Part shown: positions 1 to 5,859 of the stretch, piece by piece
Position numbering within the stretch: position 1 is the stretch's first letter
Layout: every line of letters begins with the position of its first letter
Source: Woeseiaceae bacterium
GTDB taxonomy: Bacteria > Pseudomonadota > Gammaproteobacteria > Steroidobacterales > Woeseiaceae
DNA length: 14,168 nt
NCBI GenBank assembly: GCA_013138675.1
Contig: WTCH01000078.1
Span: forward strand, 1-14,168
Direction of reading: 5' to 3'
Notes under the pieces: model-generated
Database searches by the model: none
What the model was told of the DNA's origin: nothing
Seen by the model: only the letters and a program-made list of their open reading frames with translations
Program-made: the position numbers and the translations under genes

Positions 1-2318
1 GCGTGCGCGCCTGCGATGAGGTCCAGGGAACTTTTGCGCTGACGATCCAGGGGCGCGGCTTCGATTCCAAAGTCTCGGCAGGCATCAGCGAGGACTTCCT
101 CAACTCTGAATGTGTTTCCTGCGGCGCATGTGTTCAGGCATGCCCGACGGCGACCCTGATGGAGAAGAGCGTCGTGGATCATGGACAGCCGGAGCGCAGC
201 GTCAAGACCACCTGCGCGTATTGCGGCGTCGGCTGTTCGTTTGTCGCGGAAATGCGCGGTGACCAGGTCGTGCGCATGACGCCCGACAAAGACGGCCAGG
301 CAAATCATGGCCACAGTTGCGTCAAAGGTCGCTTTGCCTGGGGTTATTCGACGCATCGCGACCGTGTTCTCGATCCATTGATTCGCGACTCGATCGACAA
401 GCCCTGGCGAAAGGTCAGCTGGGACGAGGCCATCGAATACACGGCCAAACGCTTCAAGGAAATCCAGGCTGAACATGGGCGCAAGTCAATTGGCGGCATC
501 ACCTCATCGCGCTGCACTAACGAAGAAGTATTTGTCGTACAGAAACTTGTTCGCGCAGCAATGGGTAACAACAATGTCGACACCTGCGCGCGCGTTTGCC
601 ATTCACCAACGGGCTACGGACTAAATCAGACACTCGGAACCTCAGCGGGTACACAGCCGTTTGACAGCGTCATGGATGCTGACGTCATTATTGTCATCGG
701 TGCCAACCCGACTGCGGCCCACCCGGTCTTTGCATCGCAAATGAAACAGCGCTTGCGTCAGGGTGCGAAGCTCATCGTCGTGGATCCCAGGAAGATCGAA
801 CTGGTCAAGTCCGCACGTATCAAAGCGGACTATCACCTGCCGCTATTGCCGGGCACCAACGTGCCGGTAGTTAATGCGCTCGCACATGTGATCGTCTCTG
901 AGGGTCTTGCCGACGACGCGTACGTTGCCGAGCGCTGCGACACCGAATCGTTCGACGCCTGGAAAGCGATGATTCTGAAACCCGAGAATTCTCCTGAAGA
1001 GGTCGAAAAAATCTCGGGCGTGCCGGCCGACGACATTCGCGAGGCCGCGCGACTTTATGCGCGCGCAGAACGCGGCGCCATCTACTACGGACTCGGCGTT
1101 ACCGAACATAGCCAGGGCTCGACAATGGTCATGGGTATGGCCAACCTCGCGATGGCAACCGGCAACATCGGTTTTTCGGGATGCGGCGTGAACCCGCTAC
1201 GCGGACAAAACAATGTGCAGGGCTCCTGTGACATGGGCTCATTCCCGCACGAACTGCCAGGCTACCGCCCGGTAGGCGATGACGAGGTTCGCGGCACCTT
1301 TGAAAAGCACTGGGGCGTCGAAATCGATCCTGAGCCCGGCTTCCGCATTCCCAATATGTTCGACGAGGCTTGCGCCGGCCGTTACAAAGGCATTTACATC
1401 CAGGGCGAGGACGTCGCGCAATCTGATCCGGACACGCACCACGTCGAAGCGGCGCTCCGCAACATGGAGTGTGTCGTTGTGCAAGACTTGTTCCTCAACG
1501 AGACCGCCAAGTTCGCACATGTCTTCCTGCCCGGAACCTCGTTCCTCGAGAAGGATGGCACATTCATCAATGCCGAGCGCCGCATCAACCGCGTTCGCCC
1601 GGTGATGAAGCCCAGCCAGGGCAAAGACGAGTGGCTGATCACCCAGGAACTGGCGCAGGCACTCGGTTACCCGATGAACTACAACGATGCAGCCGAGATC
1701 ATGGATGAGATTGCGGAACTGACGCCAACGTTTACAAATGTCAGCTTCAAATTCCTCGATGAGGTCGGCAGTGTGCAGTGGCCCTGCAATGAAAAGGCCC
1801 CGATGGGCACGCCGATCATGCACATCGACAATTTCGTTAGCGGCAAGGGTCTGTTCATCGAAACAGACTACGTACCTACGGAAGAACGCACGAATCGCAA
1901 GTTCCCGTTGTTGCTGACGACCGGTCGCATCCTGTCGCAATACAATGTCGGTGCCCAGACGCGACGCACCGACAACATGGTCTGGTATGACGCCGACTTG
2001 CTCGAAGTGCATCCGTCTGATGCCGAGATGCGCGGCATCAAGGAAGGCGACCTCGTCGCATTGTCGAGTCGCAAGGGTGAGATTTCACTGGTCGCAACCA
2101 TCACGGAGCGTGTTCAACCGGGTGTCGTCTATACGACGTTTCACAACCCGGAAACCGGTGCCAATGTCGTGACAACGGAGCACAGTGACTGGGCGACCAG
2201 TTGCCCCGAATACAAGGTCACGGCCGTACAAATCACCCCAGCGAACGCTCGGTCCGAGTGGCAACACCAGTTCGACGAAAACGCCAGGAAACAGGGAAAG
2301 ATCGTCGAAACGACGTAG
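1..2318 (+). CDS. fdsA: Formate dehydrogenase alpha subunit, molybdenum type, 5' end outside window
   Basis: Catalytic subunit that oxidises formate to CO2 and passes electrons through Fe-S clusters, in this family usually to NAD+ via partner subunits. Numbering from the GTG at base 3, C4 closes one [4Fe-4S] site and C37-x2-C40-x2-C43-x3-C47 forms a second, as in a 2[4Fe-4S] ferredoxin domain. C71, C74, C78 and C106 fit the cluster at the start of the bis-MGD oxidoreductase domain. C199-H200 in RVCHSP is the catalytic pair, with cysteine rather than selenocysteine as molybdenum ligand; R400 in LRGQNN is the conserved arginine. A molybdopterin-dinucleotide binding domain begins near residue 630. 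About 771 residues are present; I expect roughly 170-190 N-terminal residues (2Fe-2S ferredoxin-like part) to be missing, since the frame is open to the left edge. The GTG at base 3 is internal, not a start. No fdsD-like small gene follows. The symbol is by family resemblance; fdhA or fdhF are alternatives. Confidence 0.93.
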   Translation, partial: VRACDEVQGTFALTIQGRGFDSKVSAGISEDFLNSECVSCGACVQACPTATLMEKSVVDHGQPERSVKTTCAYCGVGCSFVAEMRGDQVVRMTPDKDGQANHGHSCVKGRFAWGYSTHRDRVLDPLIRDSIDKPWRKVSWDEAIEYTAKRFKEIQAEHGRKSIGGITSSRCTNEEVFVVQKLVRAAMGNNNVDTCARVCHSPTGYGLNQTLGTSAGTQPFDSVMDADVIIVIGANPTAAHPVFASQMKQRLRQGAKLIVVDPRKIELVKSARIKADYHLPLLPGTNVPVVNALAHVIVSEGLADDAYVAERCDTESFDAWKAMILKPENSPEEVEKISGVPADDIREAARLYARAERGAIYYGLGVTEHSQGSTMVMGMANLAMATGNIGFSGCGVNPLRGQNNVQGSCDMGSFPHELPGYRPVGDDEVRGTFEKHWGVEIDPEPGFRIPNMFDEACAGRYKGIYIQGEDVAQSDPDTHHVEAALRNMECVVVQDLFLNETAKFAHVFLPGTSFLEKDGTFINAERRINRVRPVMKPSQGKDEWLITQELAQALGYPMNYNDAAEIMDEIAELTPTFTNVSFKFLDEVGSVQWPCNEKAPMGTPIMHIDNFVSGKGLFIETDYVPTEERTNRKFPLLLTTGRILSQYNVGAQTRRTDNMVWYDADLLEVHPSDAEMRGIKEGDLVALSSRKGEISLVATITERVQPGVVYTTFHNPETGANVVTTEHSDWATSCPEYKVTAVQITPANARSEWQHQFDENARKQGKIVETT

Positions 2319-2340
2319 GAGCCCGCCCCACCGGGCGACC
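2313..2340 (+). repeat. Left terminal inverted repeat, GTAG-headed REP-like unit
   Basis: This 28-bp arm is the exact reverse complement of 2603-2630. Reading inward it begins ACGTAGGAGC and holds a small hairpin, GCCCG-CCCCAC-CGGGC, at 2321-2336. A GTAG tetranucleotide beside a short palindrome is the usual layout of REP sequences recognised by RAYT (REP-associated tyrosine transposase) proteins, so the resemblance is suggestive, but no RAYT gene is in this window. Beyond base 2340 similarity to the opposite arm continues imperfectly to about 2361 (13 of 21 positions), so the repeat unit is probably near 49 bp. The stop codon TAG of fdsA (2316-2318) lies inside this arm. Confidence 0.75.
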
Positions 2341-2353
2341 GTGTTCGCCACAC

Positions 2354-2490
2354 AGGTCCGACACCGGGTACGCGCCCGAGCTTAACCTCGCTCGCCATCC
2401 CTGGCTCGCTCAGATCGTACTCCGCTTGCTTTGGCTTCCTGCGTCGCGGCGCTACACACGACGCTCGTGCGCGTACCCGGTGTCGGACCT
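2354..2490. repeat. Inner hairpin arm A (22-bp perfect stem)
   Basis: Bases 2354-2375 are the exact reverse complement of 2469-2490. Allowing one mismatch the stem grows to 27 bp (2354-2380 with 2464-2490, 26 of 27). The roughly 83-base loop includes the phrase CTCGCCATCCCTGGCTCGC (2390-2408), itself a partial palindrome. No gene is encoded here. Confidence 0.8.
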
Positions 2491-2519
2491 CGCCGATGAT
2501 CGGGGAGGCCGAGGGCGGG

Positions 2520-2574
2520 ATGTTTGTTGCCGGTAGTAAAGCGGACCGCAGGGAGCCATACCGGCAACAAACAT
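2520..2574. repeat. Inner hairpin arm B (16-bp perfect stem)
   Basis: Bases 2520-2535 (ATGTTTGTTGCCGGTA) are the exact reverse complement of 2559-2574, separated by a 23-base loop that carries GCGGACCGC. Skipping one mismatch adds three more pairs on the outside (2516-2518 with 2576-2578). A stem of this length would be stable in RNA or single-stranded DNA. It is not followed by a T-run on either strand, so it is not a textbook terminator. Confidence 0.8.
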
Positions 2575-2602
2575 GCCGTTCTCGAGCCTGTGCAATGAAC
2601 CT

Positions 2603-2630
2603 GGTCGCCCGGTGGGGCGGGCTCCTACGT
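2603..2630 (-). repeat. Right terminal inverted repeat, GTAG-headed REP-like unit
   Basis: Exact reverse complement of 2313-2340, in opposite orientation. Read on the minus strand it starts ACGTAGGAGC and carries the same 5-bp stem hairpin. It contains the TAG stop (2625-2627) of the small membrane-protein gene at the end of the hut operon. Imperfect similarity to the left unit runs on to about 2582. Confidence 0.75.
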
Positions 2631-3005
2631 TTGGGATTCGGCCTCTTCGCCGTCCGGGAATAGCCAAGCGGTGATGTGGTGTTTGATGAATTTTGCGAAG
2701 ACAACGTAGGCAACACCAAGGGCGATTGCGCCGACTGGTGGTTGCCAGCTCACGACATACGCCGGCCACATGAAAGCCTGAATCATGTTTGCAATTGAGT
2801 CCGACATGAAGCGGAACAGGAATTCGATGATTTGATTCGTGAAAAAGTCAACGACGCCATCAGCCCCGGCGATTTCACCGAGCACGGTGGTTACTTCAAG
2901 ATAGATGAAGGTTGCCGCCCAACCGACAGCATACAATCCACCACCGCGGAGTTTCCATACCTTCGCAAACCAAAGGCGAAACCAGCTCTTTGCTTTGTCG
3001 ATCAA
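2625..3005 (-). CDS. Small membrane protein of unknown function, last gene of the hut operon
   Basis: A 126-residue protein that I do not recognise. A basic, tryptophan-rich N-terminus (residues 1-20) precedes a probable membrane segment at about 22-45. A middle stretch (50-78) looks amphipathic, another hydrophobic segment lies at about 79-104, and the C-terminal tail after residue 115 is acidic. Small size and two hydrophobic segments suggest an inner-membrane protein. The start is a TTG at 3003-3005, six bases after the stop of the lipoprotein gene, with AGG in GCAGG about nine bases upstream; no ATG lies nearby in frame. Its TAG stop is inside the right arm of the repeat element, so the natural C-terminus may have been set by that element. 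It is probably co-transcribed with the upstream lipoprotein gene and hutG. The coding call rests on the open frame, tight spacing and membrane-like composition. Confidence 0.7.
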   Translation of the reverse strand: MIDKAKSWFRLWFAKVWKLRGGGLYAVGWAATFIYLEVTTVLGEIAGADGVVDFFTNQIIEFLFRFMSDSIANMIQAFMWPAYVVSWQPPVGAIALGVAYVVFAKFIKHHITAWLFPDGEEAESQT

Positions 3006-3011
3006 GCAGCG

Positions 3012-3563
3012 CTACCTGCGGATTCTCGTGAACCTCGTTCCCTCGAGGGTCAGGTTCGCCATCAACCCGGAAGAGTTGAAGATAAATCCGACAACAGGAT
3101 CGCGCACGTTTTGCGTATCGATAGTCTTGCCAGCACCGACGTCGATCAACGCGACCGAGCCATCAACTCCTACGCGCCAGCCACTCGAATTGCGGAAATC
3201 TTCGAGCGCGTTTTCCGACATGAAGCAGATAACGATCGACCGTGCCTGCGCACCGGCCTGCAAACCGAGCGAGCCGCTCGTGATGCGGAAGTAATCGACA
3301 GTCTTGCCCCCGATTCTCAGCACGCCTTCGCCCGTCTCAGCACCGATACCCAGTCCAGCACGCAAAGCGCGTGGAAAAACGAGATAGCCGGCCGACTGGT
3401 TAAGAAATATTTCGGAGCCGTCGATGTCCGTCGTGAATATTTTCAAGGCCTCGTCGGCGTCCAGATCGATTTGTGCCGCCGTCGTCTCGAACACTGAGCA
3501 AGCACTTAAGAAAAAGCTCACGAGCGCGAGCACCCAGATTTTGTACGCCGTTTGTATTTTCAT
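3012..3563 (-). CDS. SYLF/YSC84-domain lipoprotein
   Basis: A 183-residue exported lipoprotein. Residues 1-21 form a signal peptide ending in the lipobox LSAC, with acylated C22; serine at position 23 favours outer-membrane sorting under the Lol +2 rule. Residues from about 35 to the end resemble the YSC84/SYLF domain: glycine-rich GLGIGAETGEGVL, ITSGSLGLQAGAQA, and the later DGSVALIDVGAG. In other organisms SYLF domains bind lipids, including phosphoinositides; the bacterial role is poorly defined. The ATG overlaps the hutG stop as ATGA (3560-3563) with no clear Shine-Dalgarno, so translation is probably coupled to hutG. That makes it a sixth tightly linked member of the hut operon despite having no obvious part in histidine breakdown. 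The family call is confident; the role is open. Confidence 0.88.
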   Translation of the reverse strand: MKIQTAYKIWVLALVSFFLSACSVFETTAAQIDLDADEALKIFTTDIDGSEIFLNQSAGYLVFPRALRAGLGIGAETGEGVLRIGGKTVDYFRITSGSLGLQAGAQARSIVICFMSENALEDFRNSSGWRVGVDGSVALIDVGAGKTIDTQNVRDPVVGFIFNSSGLMANLTLEGTRFTRIRR

Positions 3564-4333
3564 GCCGGCATTGTAAAGGCGGCCAACATGCGCCGCAAAG
3601 TGTCGCGCAATTGCGACGCTTTTTCGTCGTCGTATTGCCGCGTTTGCTCGTTCATGTATGCCCGCTGTGCGAGTTCCAGCTGAATTGCGTGAACGCTTTG
3701 CGCGGGTCGGCCATAGTGGCGCGTCGTATGGCCGCCCTTGAATCGCGCGTTGACTACCGCGTCATAGGGCGACTCTTGCGCGACATTCACCACCGCATCC
3801 GACAAAGAGGTGGCGCAACTGCGGCCGTCATACGTGCCGATGTTGAGAATCGGAAGCTCACCCTCGAATAGTGTCGGCATCCGGCTCGTGATCGAATGCG
3901 CATCCCAAAGCAGTGCGTACCCGTGGGTATCGCGGCACGCTTCCAGAACATGTTGCACCTTGTCGTGATAGGGGCGCCAGTACCGGATCAGACGATCCTC
4001 GATATCGATCGACGCGTCACCAGAGTAGAGGTCCCGTCCATCGAAGGTTTGCAGTGGACACAGACCGGTCGATCGCTGCCCCTCATACATCGATGCGTCA
4101 TCGGCGGGCCGATTGAGGTCGACGACGTAGCGCGAACAATTGGCCACAATCATCGATGCACCGATCTCTTTCGTAAATTCGTACAAACGAGCAACGTGCC
4201 AATCCGTATCGGGCAGCGCTTTGCCTGCATCTGTCATGGTTGCCGCAATGCTCTCCGGCAGCTCGCGCCCGTCATGCGGCACGCTGACGAGCAATGGCGA
4301 GGTACCCTGGTGAAACGAATAGCAGTCAGTCAT
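3560..4333 (-). CDS. hutG: N-formylglutamate deformylase
   Basis: Last catalytic step of the five-step histidine route: hydrolysis of N-formylglutamate to glutamate and formate in the cytoplasm. The 257-residue length suits the FGase family, and its signatures are visible: VSVPHDGRELP at 16-26, DTDWHV at 42-47, ANCSRYVVDLNRP at 64-76, LWDAHS in the middle and the late FKGGHTTRHYG. These distinguish it from the arginase-like formiminoglutamase also called HutG in other bacteria. Its presence fits HutF, which makes its substrate. The ATG at 4331-4333 overlaps the hutH stop (ATGA), and its own stop overlaps the lipoprotein start in the same way. The released formate may link it to the convergent formate dehydrogenase gene. 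Confidence 0.95.
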   Translation of the reverse strand: MTDCYSFHQGTSPLLVSVPHDGRELPESIAATMTDAGKALPDTDWHVARLYEFTKEIGASMIVANCSRYVVDLNRPADDASMYEGQRSTGLCPLQTFDGRDLYSGDASIDIEDRLIRYWRPYHDKVQHVLEACRDTHGYALLWDAHSITSRMPTLFEGELPILNIGTYDGRSCATSLSDAVVNVAQESPYDAVVNARFKGGHTTRHYGRPAQSVHAIQLELAQRAYMNEQTRQYDDEKASQLRDTLRRMLAAFTMPA

Positions 4334-5859
4334 GCGCTCAAGCTGGGCAGGATCGATGACGAATACTCACAGAACCTGCCGCCGTCGATCAACGCGGCGA
4401 CGCGCGCGATATCTGCCGACATCGATCGATCTTCAGTGTAAGCCGGGGATACCTCACGCAATGTAACCATGATCTCTTCGATCGCCGAAGAACTTTTCTG
4501 CGGATGATGAAACTCGACACCCTGCGCCGCAGCCAGTAATTCGATCGCAACGATGTTCTTGGCGTTGTCGAGCATCGTGTGCAGGCGCCGCGCTGCGAAC
4601 GTCGCCATGCTGACGTGGTCCTCCTGGTTTGCCGACGTCGGAATGCTGTCGACACTCGCCGGATGCGCATGTGATTTGTTCTCAGACGTCAGTGCCGCCG
4701 CCGTCACCTGCGCCATCATGAAGCCACTGTTGAGCCCACCCTCCTCGACCAGGAACGCAGGCAGGCCACTGAGGTGCGAATCGATCAGTAGTGCAATACG
4801 GCGCTCTGACAATGAGCCGAGTTCCGCGATTGCCAGCGCAAGGTAGTCTGCAGCAAGAGCAACCGGTTCCGCGTGAAAATTGCCACCGGAAAGAACAGCG
4901 CGCGAATCTGCGAAAACCAGCGGGTTATCGGTAACCGCGTTCGACTCGGTCTCGATGACCTTGCAAACGTGTCGCAGTACATCGAGGCACGCGCCCGCAA
5001 CCTGCGGCTGGCAGCGAATCGAGTACGGGTCCTGAACGCGATCGCACTCAACGTGTGACGCACGAATGTCACTTCCTGCCATGAGCTCGCGCAGTACCCC
5101 GGCAACTGCGATCTGACCGCCGTGCCCTCGTACGCTCTGAATTCGTTTGTCGAACGGTGTATCGCTGCCTTTGATCGCATCCGAGGCCATTGCACCGGCT
5201 GCGAGTGTCGCTGCCAGCAGATGTTCGGTTCGAAAGATCGCGGCCAGCGCCAGCGCCGTCGACACCTGGGTGCCGTTCAACAGTGCCAGGCCCTCCTTGG
5301 GCCCAAGCGTGATGGGTTTGAGCCCGGCTTCCTGGAGCGCCAACTCGGCTGGAACTATCGTGCCGGCAACCCTGGCCTCACCGACGCCGATCAACACGCC
5401 GGCCATGTGCGCCAGCGGTGCAAGATCTCCCGATGCGCCTACCGAGCCTTGCGATGGTATGCGTGGATAGATGTTGTTATTGATCAATGCGCAGATCGCG
5501 TCGACCAGTTCCGGCCTTACACCCGAAAACCCCTCCGCGAGCGCAATGACTTTCATCAGCATGATCAGCCGCACGATATCGTCATTTAGATCTTCACCGA
5601 CACCGACGGCGTGTGAGCGGACGAGGTTCTCCTGCAAGTGCGCGAGCTCGTCATCACTGATTCGAACCTGGGCCAGTTGCCCGAAGCCGGTGTTGACGCC
5701 GTAAACCTTCTCGCCGCCAGCAACAACGTCCGCAATGAGTTCGTTCGACTCGGAGACACGTCGTCGCGCCTGTCCGCCTAAACTCACCTTCACCGGTTGC
5801 TTCCACGCTGCGCGCAGTTCCGCGAGTGTGATGAGCTGGTTGTCGATGATCAGCATCAT
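4330..5859 (-). CDS. hutH: Histidine ammonia-lyase
   Basis: First step of histidine catabolism: removal of ammonia from L-histidine to give trans-urocanate. The 509-residue length matches the bacterial family. A142-S143-G144 in GSVGASGDLAPL is the tripeptide that cyclises to the MIO electrophile; the numbering equals that of the well-studied Pseudomonas enzyme. Y53 in VYGVNTGFG corresponds to the active-site tyrosine, and QDPYSIRCQPQVAG is the conserved central motif. The ATG at 5857-5859 has GGAG seven bases upstream and overlaps the hutU stop as ATGA (5856-5859). A second ATG follows immediately, so the start could be one codon later. No damage is seen. Confidence 0.97.
   Translation of the reverse strand: MMLIIDNQLITLAELRAAWKQPVKVSLGGQARRRVSESNELIADVVAGGEKVYGVNTGFGQLAQVRISDDELAHLQENLVRSHAVGVGEDLNDDIVRLIMLMKVIALAEGFSGVRPELVDAICALINNNIYPRIPSQGSVGASGDLAPLAHMAGVLIGVGEARVAGTIVPAELALQEAGLKPITLGPKEGLALLNGTQVSTALALAAIFRTEHLLAATLAAGAMASDAIKGSDTPFDKRIQSVRGHGGQIAVAGVLRELMAGSDIRASHVECDRVQDPYSIRCQPQVAGACLDVLRHVCKVIETESNAVTDNPLVFADSRAVLSGGNFHAEPVALAADYLALAIAELGSLSERRIALLIDSHLSGLPAFLVEEGGLNSGFMMAQVTAAALTSENKSHAHPASVDSIPTSANQEDHVSMATFAARRLHTMLDNAKNIVAIELLAAAQGVEFHHPQKSSSAIEEIMVTLREVSPAYTEDRSMSADIARVAALIDGGRFCEYSSSILPSLSA

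Larger units (their letters stand above)
2313..2630. repeat. Compound inverted-repeat element between convergent genes
   Basis: This 318-bp element fills the gap between fdsA and the end of the hut operon. It is bounded by 28-bp perfect inverted repeats (2313-2340 and 2603-2630) and contains two further inverted-repeat pairs side by side (2354-2375 with 2469-2490, and 2520-2535 with 2559-2574). If single-stranded or transcribed it could fold into an outer stem closing two hairpin arms. I see no transposase and no credible protein; open frames crossing it are unrelated to the neighbours. It resembles a non-autonomous dispersed unit (a REP/REPIN-type or MITE-type compound). It could also end transcription from both sides, but there is no U-run typical of an intrinsic terminator. 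The symmetry is certain; the mobile or regulatory role is inference. Confidence 0.8.

Noticed and set aside
1239..2012. A 257-residue antisense frame inside fdsA
   Set aside because: Mirror frame of a strongly conserved coding region; no motif, ribosome site or independent support.
2520..2574. Arm B as an intrinsic terminator
   Set aside because: The stem is long enough, but no T-run follows on either strand, so I list it as a repeat only.
2141..2719. Minus- and plus-strand open frames crossing the repeat element (up to 192 residues)
   Set aside because: They are read out of repeat sequence and antisense to fdsA, rich in Arg, Pro and Ser, with no domain or ribosome site; GC-rich repeats often stay open by chance.
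2832..3497. A 221-residue plus-strand frame opposite the lipoprotein and small membrane-protein genes
   Set aside because: The opposite strand has a signal peptide, lipobox and SYLF motifs; this frame has no recognisable feature.
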